Source: Haemaphysalis longicornis
Taxonomy: Eukaryota > Arthropoda > Arachnida > Ixodida > Ixodidae
NCBI GenBank assembly: GCA_013339765.2
Contig: CM023448.1
Coordinates: forward strand, 285,316,817 to 285,380,816
DNA length: 64,000 nucleotides
Reading direction: 5' to 3'
Part shown: piece after piece, positions 20,636 to 33,394 of the stretch
Layout: every line of letters begins with the position of its first letter
Numbering within the stretch: the stretch's first letter is position 1
Program-made: the position numbers and the translations under genes
Notes under the pieces: model-generated
The model's input: the letters and a program-made list of their open reading frames with translations, nothing else
Database searches by the model: none
Told to the model about the DNA's origin: nothing

Positions 20636-22130
20636 TAGGTGTAGGAACAAATGGACCCGGAACAAATGGCCCCAGAATTATTGGTCCGGAACTTATGGTC
20701 CAGGAACAAATGGGTCCCAACTCGGAAAGTAGAACAAATGGTCCCGGAGCTTATGGTCCCGGAACAAGTGGTCCCAGGCACCTCTTCGGGCAAAATGATT
20801 CTATAAAATTCCACGTTGGTTTTCTGTTCAAATTTGTTGTATCTTGCTGAAGTGCAGTTTATAATTTATTTAGTTATTCATTGTTTTGTTTCTTTGTTTT
20901 TTCAGATTCCGTTAAACCAGTTATCTCAATTTACGCTATGATATCGATTAAACGCGGTATTTCTGCCAACCATGCAATTTTGTGCTAGTGCAGGGCATTT
21001 GGCCCGTTTCGGGAATTTTTCTATTCGTATTTCCGCCGTTTTTCTCCGGCCCTTTTTTATTTTTGCCTTCGCGTTTTTTTATACGTTTAAGACGAATATT
21101 GTTATATATGTTTTCATTTTTTCTGTTTTCGACATTTTGGTTTATCAAAACATCGTTATTTCAGCTATCTGCCTTGTCACTAAATAACCAATGAATGTGG
21201 CTACGTGCAAACGCAGGGGGAAAAAGAAGCCACGTGGGAAACATGCGGCTCCATCCATGATTTACAGAAATACGTAGACTGCATGCCTCAGAAAGAAGCA
21301 AGCACTTACGGGTGGCGTGCCGAAGTGAGTTCTATGCCCCCTCCCCTTCCCCTCATAAGTTTTCTCAGTCACCGCAACTATTTCCAGGCACGGCCAGACT
21401 TAATGCTCCCTTCCCGTTTAAGAAGATAGTTTCTGAGTCCGGCCGCGTGTCCAGGAAGCCTCACCTGTAGCGGGACGCCGCTAGTAAGCGAGATTGGTGA
21501 CAGGCACAGTCCTCCAGACATGCGGACGTCTGATCGCTAGCATCGGCTGAGCCACTGGTCGAGCAAGGCTGTCGCGACAGTCAGCAGCCATGACCAATTT
21601 CTTCTAAAGAGGGCAATGAGGGCCATCTCAAGCAAAGAAAATTTGTTACCGAAGCGAGTGCGCTTAGAGCCACTAAATAAAAAAATTGTGGCAGTCGGTT
21701 ATTGTATTCGCTTCAAACACCGGCCCTGGGCTGCCCAGTACAGCTGATTTTGATTGAAGTGTCTGCCACTGGTTTTTCCTGGTATTCGGAATAACAAAAA
21801 AGGCGTGCAAAGGAATCACGCGAGGACGTACATGTGCGACAAAAAAACTGTATACCGCATTTCACTCAAGTAAATTCAGCCTTAGCAAATATATTATGTA
21901 TCAACAGATGCAAAATATATTGTGCACAACTACAAACATATATAAACATACATACATTGACCCCCTTCCTTCCCTCATACAGGCGCTCATGCATAGGAGC
22001 AGTAGTGGTGGGACCATTTCTTCCTAGTTTGAAGTTGGGACCATTTGTTCCGGGACCATTAGTTCCGGACCATAAGTTCCGGGCCATTAGTTCCGGGACC
22101 ATTTGTTCCGGGACCATTTGTTCCGCGACG
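20636..22130. mobile_element. Foldback element, GGAACAAATGG-type ends (copy 1)
   Basis: The left end opens TAGGTGTAGG, followed by units such as GGAACAAATGGTCCC (20643-20785). The right end (about 22010-22130) has the complement and closes CCGCGACG. A perfect 8 bp target duplication, GTTTTCCC, flanks it (20628-20635 and 22131-22138). Inside each array a conserved AACTTGAAAGTAGG-like interruption occurs. The interior matches the copy at 49124-51458 over long stretches on both sides. No transposase frame is seen, so it appears non-autonomous. Confidence 0.85.
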
Positions 22131-22817
22131 GTTTTCCCGGTCGGGCTTGAACAGCCAACACCGAAGCTCGTTCTTCTCACTTGCCATCGCCAAGAGCCTC
22201 CTGTTGATCGGTGGTGTTGAACTATCCGTTGTTAACATTTGCGGCCGCCGGCCTCCACCACTTGACCAGCCCCCAGGACAGCACCCTGCTGAAGCCAGTT
22301 ACACTGGCTCAAGCTCGTTTCGCTCAGCAGGTGTTGTACGGAACGGCGTTACAAGGAACGGCGTTCCTGGAACTAGTTCCTTTTTGGAGGAACGGAGGAA
22401 CGCCACCGTTCCATTAAGGGTCGGTGGAACTGTAATGGTAACTCGTTACGTTTTTGAAGGAACGGCAGGAACGGCGTTCCTGCCGTTACATCGCTAGGAT
22501 TTGGCTGTTTTTGACGCCCAAGGCTCGAGTACAAAAATCCACAAGTCCGCTACTGCGTTTTTCTCTTCCTATAAGCTGGTCAATTTGCCCGCCCTTCAGC
22601 CGTAAGTGCTTCCTCGAAGGTCAAAGGCACAAGAATAACCACGCAACAGGCCGCATCTTGTGCTTGCTTTCATGCTGGTTGAACTTGCGCGGCGTTCGAC
22701 GGGTGAATAGCGTAGCCGCGAGAATGCTTTTCCCCTTTCACCGTTTGCCTGGGGAGGCCAGGACGCGCGTCTCTGGCCGATAGAATTGGTCCCTGGCGGG
22801 GAAAGATTGTCTATTAC

Positions 22818-25625
22818 GGGATCCGGAGATTTCGGTGTCGGACATTTAGGTGAAGGAGGTTTCGGTGCGGACATTTCGGTGCACGGACATTTTGGTGCAC
22901 GACGTCTTTGCCCAGACATTTTGAGTCACGGGATTGTCCCAGGCATTCTTTGAACATTTTAGCTTTAATATTGTAATTTCGTGACTTTGATATGATTTTA
23001 CGTTCGAGACTTGTGCTTGCGCCGCCGCTGTGTGGAAACGAATGCTAAACCCTGGCGGAGCATTGCCACGTAAACCCAATTTCTGTAGTAGATGGTAAAA
23101 ATTAACGTTGTTAATTTGCATCCGTTCAACCTTTTTTTAACATTCATGTGAACAACCCTACTACTTTAAGTGTTACCAAACACTTTGCTTTCACTTCACC
23201 CAACGGTGCAAGACGCTGCTGCTTTTAGCTCATCCTCCCCCCCCCCCCTCCCACAGCAAAACATCCGCGAAAAAAAAAACAGAAAAATGAGGTAAATTAA
23301 GCGCGTGTGCATTCCGTTTTAATTATTTCTCAATCAATCTCGTATTCGTTGCATTCGGTGTCGGTTCTATTTAAAACTAACCAACCAACGATCGCCTTAC
23401 GGTGGCGTTATTTAGGGGAGGGGAAGGCTGAGCCTCGCCGGCTACCAGCCCCCTTGGTTAGAGAGAGAGGGGTGTCACTTGTGGTTCACCATTGCGTCAA
23501 CTGGACTTCGAAAACTTGAAGACGACTGTTGCCGCTCTTGTCACACTAGCCTATTCAATTTTTTTTGCTCCTTATAATGGGAAAAAGCAATGTATGCCTG
23601 GGGTGTCCATGATATGCGCGACTTGAAGAGTTAATTCCCAATGGGGAGACTGAAGGCGAAGAAAGAAAAGAGCGATTCCTGGAGTGGGGGCGCCATCGGT
23701 ATGACCGCGACGCGGGGAAGGGCGTATCCAGCAAACGATAGTGGGCCATTGTGTTTCTCAGCGGTTTTTTGGGTGGCTTTTTGTTGCACATCATAGAGGT
23801 TCGTGAGCTCCTGGTGAATGTAATGCTTTTTCCTGTATCACTGTGGTGAGGCTTCGGAGACCCTGAACTCTCGCCACGCCTGTAGGATTTTCAGGGGAGG
23901 AAACCGAAAATAATAATAGTGACTGAAAAAGAAATCTGGTCGAGATTCGAGAGTGCAGGCGGGGAGGGGGGGGGGGTGCGCTAGGAATGAAGTGAATGAA
24001 TGAAACTTATTGACACAAGGATGGTGACTCGGCCTATGTGGGGGCGGGGTGGGGAGGGTGGTGTCATTCGGGAAAACTTTACATTCTCAGATGAACGCCT
24101 AGTAGCGAGAGCGAAGTCCCACAAGGAGGCAAACACCTGCTTGGCTGTGGCTGCGGGGTGGGTAGAGCCAGTCCGTCAAACACGTAACGCTGCTGTGTTT
24201 GCAAGACGTGCGCTCGCGTGCAGACCCGGACACGTCCAAAGGAGATGTTCAATAGTCGGTGTGGCTCCTAAGAGCACGTGACGCACGTGGGTGGTGTCAT
24301 GGCCGGCGGAGGTGAATTGCTTGCGGTTAGCGCCGGGGAGAACGGGTGGCCGCCCTTTTTTGGTATGTAAGAACGCCACTTGAAAAGGATGTCCTCTGTA
24401 AGCGCCGCCCTAGCACGAGCCTTGTGGATCAGAACCTGAAGGCCACGTGGCAAGTCCTGTAGGTAACGGGTAGTCATTGGCAGGGATGTGGCTGCGGAGT
24501 CGAGCTCTAGCACATCGCTGGTAGGTGGCACGGGCTTCAAAGGGGGTCCAGGTTGGGGTCGTGATGAGGCAAAACTGGGTGGGAGCGGGTGGAAAGAACA
24601 TCGCTCGCCAGGGCGCGCGCGGCCTCCTTGGTGGAGTTAACGCAGTGCCCTGGCACCCAGTCTACCCGAATTTGTAGTCCTGTTTTACATGTAGCCTTCG
24701 GGCAAGCATCTTGATGGACGCACAGATAGAATTCTGATAAGGCACCCGGCGCAATGCGCGGAATGCCTCCTGGCTGGCTGTGAAGATAGTTGCATGAGGC
24801 TGGTTGGTAGGCCAGTGAGAAATTTGAAGTTGTCGGACAGCCAGTACGCTAGGACAAATAATTAAAATGTGGGGAATGTAGGCATGTAAACATACAACGA
24901 AGGTTGGTTTTTCCCGAACAGGATGGGTGCAATTTATATCACAACCCGTACGGGCCTTAATACTAAACATTTAGGACATTAGAAGCTGCAACTGTTTTTC
25001 AAAAAGGCTCGTTCTTCCTCCACGACAATATCCTAGACCAGTGTTCGCAATTCATTTTAGCAGGCAGCCAGCCCTACGTAATACCCTTCATAGGTTTTCT
25101 GCATTCTGGGGGCCTAGGCTAATGTTTGTTACGTTTTGGATATTGAGAGTGTGCAATATAATTTATGTAATTTGAGGTTGTGTAATTTTAAAAAAATACA
25201 AAAAGGCATCCGGCCATCGTAAACACCGGTTAATTGTCTTAGCTAAAAAAGAGCGAATGTAAATTAACAACCTGTCGTAAATGAAAAAAAAAAAAACGTG
25301 TGCTAAAGAATTCAATAGGCTGCATAACAGGTGTCCCCAGGAATAGGTATTAAACAAAATATATAAATGTAGAATTTCTTTAAAATAAATCAAATAAATA
25401 AATTCACTGCTCCAGATTGTTTGTCCATCACCCACGTTAAGCGGAAATAAAAATACAACGGCTGCCGCAAACAGGCAAGCACCGGATAATTTGGTCGCCG
25501 AAAAGTTTGCGCACCGAAATGTCCGTACACCGAAATGTCCATGCACCACAACGCCCGTACCCCGATATGTCCGTACACCGAAATTTCCGCCACCGAAACA
25601 TCCTGCACCGAAATGTCCTAGATTC
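22818..25625. mobile_element. Foldback element, CGGTGCACGG-type ends (copy 2)
   Basis: The left end reads GGGATCCGGAG followed by units such as TTTCGGTGCACGGACA (to about 22925). The right end (about 25495-25625) has the complement, units such as CACCGAAATGTCCGTA, and closes CCTAGATTC. The outer ends align with those of the copy at 11088-14527 (CCTAGACCC). A target duplication is doubtful (GTCT shared only). The interior carries a minus-strand LINE fragment. Compared with copy 1 the arrays are shorter and more diverged. Confidence 0.7.
23985..24970 (-). pseudogene. LINE ORF2 3' end with RNase H, broken
   Basis: On the minus strand, from about 24960 down, one frame carries an RNase H part (HATIFTASQEAFRAL). 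A shifted frame near 24660-24590 gives VDWVPGHCVNSTKEAARAL, the conserved RNase H 'PGH' region. Further frames near 24540-24180 give an RATYQR block and a C-terminal finger with PTIEHLLWTCPGL. At least three frame changes are needed, so it is dead. The 3' end shows CAATAAG and an ATTCATTCACTTCATT tail near 23985. Family: RNase H-bearing LINE, I/R1/LOA group. It is 5'-truncated and nested in the foldback element. Confidence 0.75.
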
Positions 25626-25975
25626 GTCTGGAGTTTGTCCGGTGCTCCCTGAAAAAAATTCGCCTAGGAGATTTTCTTTTGATTATTTTTATCTCTAGAT
25701 AATCTGCTGCCGGCGGCGTTAACATTCGTATATATATACGTAGTTCGATGTGAGTTTTAAATTTCTCACTTAATTTCGCCCCAGGATTATCCGACACTAA
25801 TTCTAATTTAAAAACCTAATTGTAACGTTATGTAACGACACGTTCCAATTTTCGAAGTGGAACTGGAACGCGTTCCTTTCGCAATAAAGGAACTGGTAAC
25901 GGGAACTCGTTTCAAAATTGGGAAGGAACGAGGAACGAGCTTTCGTTCCTATTTAGAGGAACGTGTACAACACTG

Positions 25976-27136
25976 CTCCATCGCCAGGAGCATCCTGTTC
26001 GCGCCGTCAGTACCCTCACCTCTCAACACGGCTCGTATTGCGCGTGCAGCAGCCTAGGCTCACATGGCGCAGCTACTTCCCTTTCGCGGTGCGTGCTGTG
26101 TCTCCCTTTCTCTAAGTCATCCTCCAACCCCCCGCCATCATTGCTGTTTCCCTTTCAAGGTGAGTGATTTCCGTCTCGCCGACTCTCGCGCTGCTCAGCT
26201 CACGCAACCTCAATTTTTTTGGACGATTTTGTGTACCTCACAGGGATTTTTTACCTCAGGCGTTCCAATTCGAGAACACCGATGCATTGATGAGCTGTGA
26301 ACGCGAAAGCATTAACGACCAACGGCACGCGCCTGAGTGCTCCTTCTATGGTTGTGTCGGCGCTCTTTGCCATGGTCGGCCTTGCCGCCAATAAAACCCA
26401 ACTATCATCATCATCATAATGGTTTGTGTCAACCTCGCAGCCTAATGGGAATTGGCCATTGGCCCGTGAGTTCATGGGCGAGCAGTCATCGTCATTGGCC
26501 AACCACTCGAGTGTGCATGTAATATTTGTGGGGGACGATATTGACACCTCACAGCTGTGGTCACTGGTCAATCCACCCTAACGTGTGGTTACCTAACGTT
26601 GAGCCTAACGACATGTCGGAAGTCAACATAAAGTTCATTCTGCCTTGAGCTGCGTGTACCTGTTGTACACGTCTTGTAAGTCGAAGACCACAACGCATCC
26701 ACTCGGCCCACGCTCGACCCATGCACCCGCATTAGTGTAGGGGACGCGTACTGTACCCGCACTTCGGAAACGCTCGATTCAATTGCCATCTACTTCCAAT
26801 TTTTCGCAATTTTCAATTTTAATTCATGCGCTTTGATTCCCGTTCGCGCAGTCGGCCATTATAGGAGCTGTTTCACTGCTACAGATGCCGACGCCGGACG
26901 GCGAACTTTCCAGCTAGCTCAGTGGCCCATTTAATGCTATCGCATTAGGAATGCTGGGAGGAACGGGAAACAAACCCAGGGACACGTGGTGGCAGACGAA
27001 TAACTTAACCACTTCTCTACGCCTCCACTACACAGAACAAGTCTTTCGCTGCTTACATGCTTTTAATGCGAAAGGATTACGGCTTCCCCTGGCGGTACTT
27101 TACTGCAGCATCGCTTATGCGTTCTGCTGCTTCCAT
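25976..27136. other. Unassigned spacer with a LINE-like tail
   Basis: No intact gene. At 26380-26415, GCCAATAAAACCC followed by (ATC)n looks like a plus-strand LINE 3' end. A CCATCGCC..GAGC.TCCTGTT stretch at 25978-26000 resembles 22185-22205, just outside the hAT-like left end. Confidence 0.4.
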
Positions 27137-27385
27137 GAATAAGGCTACGTTGGCTAAGGCGTTGCGCTGCTGAGCACGAGGTCGCGGGTTCGATTCCCCG
27201 GCCGCGGCGGCCGCTTTTCTGATGGAGGCGAAAAGCAAAAACGCCCGTGTGTACGAGATTTCGGCGCGCGTAAAGATCCCCAGGTGGTCAAAATTAATCC
27301 GGAGCCCTCCACTACGGCGGCCTCATCGCCTGCGTTGCGTCGGCGCGTTAAACCCTACAATCAATCAAACGAATAAGGCTACGTT
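27137..27385 (+). mobile_element. Ruka SINE with perfect 15 bp target duplication
   Basis: The SINE body is 27152-27370, flanked by GAATAAGGCTACGTT at 27137-27151 and 27371-27385, an exact repeat. The copy starts at GGCTAAGGCG, so the first part of the tRNA-like head is missing. The B box GGTTCGATTCC is at 27187-27197. The 3' end reads TTAAACCCTACAATCAATCA. The perfect duplication marks a young LINE-mediated insertion. Confidence 0.9.
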
Positions 27386-27465
27386 AAGGGAGACTCGTAG
27401 CTTCTCAGTATGCAGTTTCGATTGGTTGTTGGACTGGTCCCGTACCCAATTAAACAGATGATATC

Positions 27466-30325
27466 TGCATGGAATCTGAACCTGGCAACGTTTAACGCGC
27501 GAACCTTATCTAGCGAAGCAAGTCTCGAGGTGTTGTTCGAGGAATTAGAGGGCATTAAATGGGACTGTAATAGGGCTTAGCGAGGTTAGGAGGGCAGGCG
27601 AAGCCTTTACGGTGCTGAGAAATGGACACGTCCTATGTTACCGGGGTCTAGAGGACAGAAGAGAGCTGGGAGTGGGATTTCTAGTCAATAAAAGCATAGC
27701 TGGCAACATAGACGAATACTATAGCATTAACGAAAGGGCAGCAGGTCTTGTAATTAGGCTCAATAAGAGGTACAAGCTCAAGGTGGTGCAGGGCTACGCG
27801 CCCACATCCAGCCACGACGACCAAGTAGTGGAACGCTTCTATGAAGATGTGGAATCGGCAATGGCTAAAGTAAAACACAGTATACCGTAGTTATGGGGGA
27901 CTTCAATGCTAAAGTAGGCAAGAATCAGGCTGGAGACAAGGCAGTTGGGAACTATGGTCTGGGCTGTAGAAATAGCAGGGGGGACCTACTAGTTGAGTTT
28001 GCAGAACGGAATAACCTACGCATAATGAATACCTTCTTCTGTAAACGGGAGAGTCGGATGTGGACCTGGAGGAGCCCGAATGGGGAGCACAAAAATGAGA
28101 TAGACTTCATATTATGCGATAACCCTGGCGTCGTGCAGGATGTGGAAGTGCTCGGAAGGGTAAGGTTGTAGTGACCACCGCATGGTAAGATCTCGAATTA
28201 GGCTAGATTTGAGGAGGGACCGCAACAAGCTAGTACGAAAGAAGCGATAAATGAGCTAACAGTAAGACGTAAAGTAGAAGAATTCAGGATCGCGCTGCAG
28301 AACCGATATTCCGCCCTTAACGAGGAAGCCGAGCTTACGACACAGGAAGCCAGCGACAACCTTACACGCATTATCACGGAGTGTGCAGTAGAAGTAGGGG
28401 GCACTATGGCTAGATAGGATACTGGTAAACTTTCACAGGAGACGAAAGATCTAATCAGGAAACGGCAAACCATGAGAATCTCTACCGCAGCTGACAGAAT
28501 AGAACTAGCCGAGCTCTCGAAGTTAATCAATAAGCGTAAGACAGCTGACATACGGAAGCATAATATGGAGAGGATCGAATACGCTGTAAAGAACGGAGGT
28601 AGCCTGAAAGCAGTGAAGAGACGTCTTGGCGTGGGGAAAAATCAGATGTATGCACTTAAGGATAAGCAAGGCAATGTCATCACAAATAGGGATAAAATAG
28701 TCACAGTGGCCGAGGAGTTCTATAGGGATCTGTACAGTAGCCGGGACATACAGGATAATGCCGAACGAGACAGTAGTTCAGAGGAGATAGACATCCCATC
28801 AGTAACGACCGAAGAAGTAAGGAAGGCTTTGAAAGAAATGAAAGGGGGCAAAGCACCTGGTGAGGATCAGATAACAGCAGACCTCTTGAAGGATGGCGGA
28901 GAAATTGTACTTGAAAAACTGGCAAACCTGTATACGCAATGCCTAATGACCGCAATGGTACCGGAATCTTGGAAGAACGCGAACATCATCCTAATCCATA
29001 AGAAAGGCGACATGAAGGACTTGAAAATTACAGGCCGATCAGCTTACTGTCAGTCGTCTACAAGGTATTTACCAAGGTAATCGCTAACCGAATCTCTGCA
29101 ACCTTAGATTTCAGTCAACCTAAAGAACAAGCAGGGTTCCGTAAAGGTTATTCAACAATGGACCATATTCACACGATCAATCAGGTGATAGAGAAGTGCG
29201 CTGAGTATACTGAACCCCTATATATAGCCTTCATAGATTATGAGAAAGCATTTGACTCGGTCGAAACCCTAGCAGTCATTCAGGCATTACGAAACCAGGG
29301 GGTCGATGAGCATTATGTAAGATACTAGACGGATATCTACAAATGGGTCTACAGCTACCATCATCCTCCATAGGGAGAGCAGTCAAATACCTAAAGGAAG
29401 GGTTGTCAGACAAGGAGACACAATCTCTCCATGTTATTCACAGCGTGCTTACAAGAAGTATTCAGAACGTTGGATTGGGAACCAGGTGGAGTAAGGGTTT
29501 TAATGGAGAATACCTCGTAACCTCAGATTTGGCTGATGACGTTGCCTTGCTAAGTAACTCGGGGGACGAATGCAAAGGCATGCTTCCGCACTGGGCGAAC
29601 AGAGTAGAACCGTGGGCTGAAATTAATATGCAGAAAAACTAAAGTAATGACTCAATAACCTCGGGACAGCACAGCAGTTTGAAATACGTGGCGAGGCAGT
29701 AGAAGTGGTAAGCGAATATATCTACTTAGGCCAAGTTGGGACCCCAGATCCCAACCATGAGGCAGAGATAATTAGAAGGATCAGAATGGGGTGGGGTGCA
29801 TATGGCAGACATTCTCAGATAATGAATAGCAGCCTACCATTGTCGCTGAAGAAGAAAGTGTATGACAGCTGCATCTTACCGGTACTCACCTACGGGGCAG
29901 AAACTTGGAGGCTCACTAAGAGGGTTCAACTTAAATTGAGAACGACTCAGCGGGCAATGGAGCGGAAAATGATAGGTGTAACATTAAGAAACAAGAAGAG
30001 AGCGGAGTGGGTCAGGGAGCAAACTGGTGTTAAAGACATATTAGTAGAGATAGAGATTAAGAAGAAGAAATGGATGTGGGCAGGGCATGTAATGCGAAGG
30101 CAAGATAACCGCTGGTCATTAAGGGTAACAGAGTGGATCCCTAGAGAAGGCAAGCGTTGCAGGGGGCGGCAGAAAGTTAGATGGGCAGATGAGATCAAGA
30201 AGTTTGCGGGAATAAATTGGTCACAGTTGGCACAGGACCGAGATAATTGGAGAATAATGGGAGAGGCCTTTTCCCTGCAGTGGGCGTAGATAGGCTGGTG
30301 GTGATGATGATGATGATGATGATGA
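27466..30325 (+). pseudogene. RTE-like LINE, near full length but multiply broken
   Basis: The order on the plus strand is an apurinic endonuclease domain (GLSEVRR near 27570, GDFNAKVG near 27900, SDHRMV near 28170), a linker (28472-28800), reverse transcriptase (GKAPGEDQIT near 28850; a shifted frame then gives YRPISLL near 29035, FIDYEKAFDSV near 29230 and LADDVALL near 29535), and a C-terminal region (TYGAETW near 29890, RCRGRQKVRWADEI near 30160) ending with a stop at 30289. That is one polyprotein that would nick DNA and copy its own RNA. Frameshifts near 27560, 27885, 28165, 29025 and around 29330-29650, plus stops, inactivate it. The tail is a (GAT)n run at 30301-30325, as usual for RTE elements. 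The F to L change in FADD may be old decay. Confidence 0.85.
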
Positions 30326-33300
30326 GGATCTGCATTCAGTAGTTCCCCACCTATTCACGAATTTCATTTGGCTGTGAGGTCGACGTACCTACCCAAATTT
30401 TTAACGTATCCACTCAGCAGTATTGTCCAGTGAAGGTGGTAGCTCCTGTGAGTTACTCACGGTTAATGCGCCAATTCTGAGTGTCATAATGTTTCTCGTT
30501 CAAACCACGTAAGCAGACTTACGTGCACCGGGGAATTTTTAGGGGCTCAGGCTGTCGGCGTCTCCTGTCGTCATCGCCGTATCTTGTCTCATGTAGTCAC
30601 TGTACGAAAACACCAGGACACTCGTTTTCCAACGCCTCGCGCTAGAACGCTTCGTGCTTCAAAGACACGAGACTTTTACAGCAAAGCTGTATATCTCTAC
30701 CCCCCCAACGGTTTCATCTCCGTGGGAAAAAGCGCCAAGACACTGCACACTGCATGCTTCGCTCCTCCACACGTTTTGCGTTAGTGGAGATGGACCGGGA
30801 CTTCTTTTATTTTTTCTTATAAAGGATAGTAGTCCAAAAGCAACCCTCCCCCCGCAAGCCTCCATGGACACCCCAGATAGGTTTTCTTCCCCCCCCCCCC
30901 CCCTTCATAAATATTTCGCCTGGTTCCCCGACATGCTTGTAGCTGTCGCTGCAAAACTGCCCTCCACACGTTCCAAACGGCCGTCGACGGAGCCTTCGCC
31001 AGTAACGTGCTTGGCTAACTTCCTGAGTGAGCGATTAGAGGAACTTTCAGCTGTGCCTTTGCGTGGATTTCAAGGGCATAGTGCATGGCCGGATGTTTCA
31101 TTGCTCTATTCCACTCTTTACAGCGAAGCTGTACTTGTCTCGGTTTCCCCATATAGCCTGCACAGACAAATCGGTGTAGCCAGGCGTCACGCGCTCATCG
31201 ATGACATACCCGTTGTGCCGGTCAGAGATTTCAACGTAAATGTCGTACTGTCCGATGCGACCTGTTCATGCACTCCTTGGACTATCTCGTGTGACGTTAT
31301 CTCGTAAGTCGCTCTTTAGACTCGACTTTGGGAGGATTTGAAACAAAGTATATAACAATACGCCGCTAAGACGACTCCAACATTACGCCGAGCTTCTTTC
31401 ACTTTTCCTAGTTACGTAGTTCGCGGTGAAGTTGTGAATATTGTGGAATTCCCGTCGGCTGTCAATGCATAAACCTCCTCGGGAGGGAAACTATAGCGGC
31501 CAAAAATGGGGCTGTCCGTTTACCCTAGAGCTTTATTCTGTAGAATAAAAGCGCTAGTGCTGCCAATTTTCATTCAGCTTATTGGCTAGGAAGTATGATC
31601 AATCGCAAATTACGTACAAACGAACGTGTTTGTTTCGTGCATTCCAAGCACTGCGCCTAGTTTTGCTTGTGACCCTTCTTCACAGAGTGAATGGCACTGA
31701 ATTTTTCAAGAATTCTGCATTGATTACTCAAGTTCTTTTTCCCATCCGCTCCCTGTACTCGTTATGATGAACCAAAGCGTTGCATACTCATCCCACCGAG
31801 TGAGTGCGGCCAACGTTTTCGAGCGTGCCAAACATATACAGTCGCATCGCACATTAGCTTGGCAATGCGAGTGTTTGGTACAACACTTGTGCTGCCGCAT
31901 TAATATGGCTACGCATGCACAGCCTCGCCTTTTCGAGCGGCTGTGCGGTCGGTGTGAAGACTAGTGTTGTTCTGATTTTTTTCGTTTTGAGGGGAGCGAC
32001 ATCGAGGAAGGCCAGGAGGGAGATGCACTGCAAATGCCTCCGCTCCTGTTCCTCTTCCAGATCTTCTTGACTCTAAAGCAATTCTGAGGTCCTAACCACG
32101 TTTTGAACGGGCGACGACTTCGATGGTGACAGCGCGGTGATAGCACACACACACACCGGGACATTCGTATACCTCACGGCCCGCATTGTAATTTTAGCAT
32201 GCCACCTGCGATATCCAAGCATGATGATGCAGTACTGCACCTTATGCGGTTGAACGTCGCGTACACACGCGATACTACTGTTCCAAAATGAACCAGTCCA
32301 CCTCGCCACTGTGCCCTCAGTATGATGTGCGTGAAGGTCTGAAAAACCTAATCTGTGACTGTGTGCGATTTAGTAGGCAAAGAGTATGTCTCGCAGTGTC
32401 TCTGGGCCGGCCGCTCTCCGTAGGACTAGAACGGAGGGGCGTATTAGGTCCCTGGGATTCTTCCAAACGTGCCTGTCGTGCTACAAAAGCTTTATTGGCC
32501 TATCTAAAAGCCACAAGTCTTGATCAAACTTTGTAAATAGTCAAAATCATGTGTGTTCATCTTCATCATTATAACTATCATTGTCACCGTATTCATCTGG
32601 CGTAGCATGCCAGGCGGCTTAGCTCGGCTGACATCGCCAGACTAATTAAAGATTGTCCTCTCTCTCTCTCTCACCTCACGGAACGCGATCCCTCGTGCCG
32701 AGCAGCTTGTGCATTTGGATTGAGCAAGGTATACGGGTCCCGACTGACAGTGCCACAGTTTCCTGCGCTCGCGTCTGCGCTAACCTTCGAAACGCGTAGA
32801 GAAGACTCTTGTTTTCTAGCAGACAAGAAATTGTGGGTGGTGGATTTGCACTGACATCAGAGAGAACTATGTGGCGCCTTCGTAGTTACCCGGTCACTTC
32901 CTCGAGCTAGAGCTAGAGGCGGCGATCGGGCCGCGGGAGTTTCGAAACGTTAAATTTTGTCAATATGTGGGACATTTCTTTTGTCACAGCGGTGCTCTTC
33001 GGGGCCGTGATAAGTTAAGCAGGTTATTAAAGGCTGGTCCTTTGAAATAAACAAAGCACCTATGTTGTCTTCATGGTACCTTTTAATATAAACACCAAAA
33101 TCTAGTAATCGGACCTCAAACGTATACCTGTTGGTAACTAAATGCTATGTTTTAAGAATTTTTTTAATAAGGCAGCACTGAAAACACCACATGTTCTCTT
33201 AGTTCAGGTTTATGACCTCGGTTTTTTGGAGTTCTATCGGTTCTGCTTTAGAGTGTAAAGCTGAATGCCGATCAATGGCGCCAAAAGCTAATGTAGTATA

Positions 33301-33390
33301 GATAGTATTCGCTTTTGAAATTAGCTGTTTTGCTTTTAAAGCAGCGCTGCCCTAAAGAATCGTCGTTCTATTGTTTCTTTCAGTGAAGAG
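30326..33390. other. Unassigned spacer
   Basis: I see no gene I can support. The 217-codon frame at 30654-31307 plus is Ser/Pro/Leu-rich with no domain. A C run lies at about 30889-30902. The word TTACAGC(A/G)AAGCTGTA occurs near 30676 and 31120, a short palindrome-like dispersed word. A (TC)n tail near 32660 after ATTAAAGATTGTCC looks like a LINE 3' end on the plus strand. Confidence 0.4.
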
Positions 33391-33394
33391 GAGG

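Larger units (their letters stand above)
22328..25975. mobile_element. hAT-like element ends enclosing a foldback element
   Basis: The left end reads CAGGTGTTGTACGGAACGG and the right end, read inward on the minus strand, CAGTGTTGTACACGTTCC. CAGTG starts are typical of hAT TIRs. Both subterminal regions are dense in GGAAC/GTTCC and GTAACGAGTTAC-type palindromes (22330-22500 and 25820-25970). Without the nested element at 22818-25625 the body would be about 0.84 kb and non-coding, like a MITE. I could not find an 8 bp target duplication, so the two ends could belong to different copies. Confidence 0.5.

Noticed and set aside
22818..25625. A 9 bp target duplication AGATT-GTCT around foldback copy 2
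   Set aside because: It needs an indel and conflicts with the better end alignment. Only GTCT remains shared, so no duplication is claimed.
27152..27220. A tRNA gene suggested by the B box GGTTCGATTCC
   Set aside because: The sequence continues into the Ruka body and has a SINE target duplication. It is a SINE head, not a tRNA gene.
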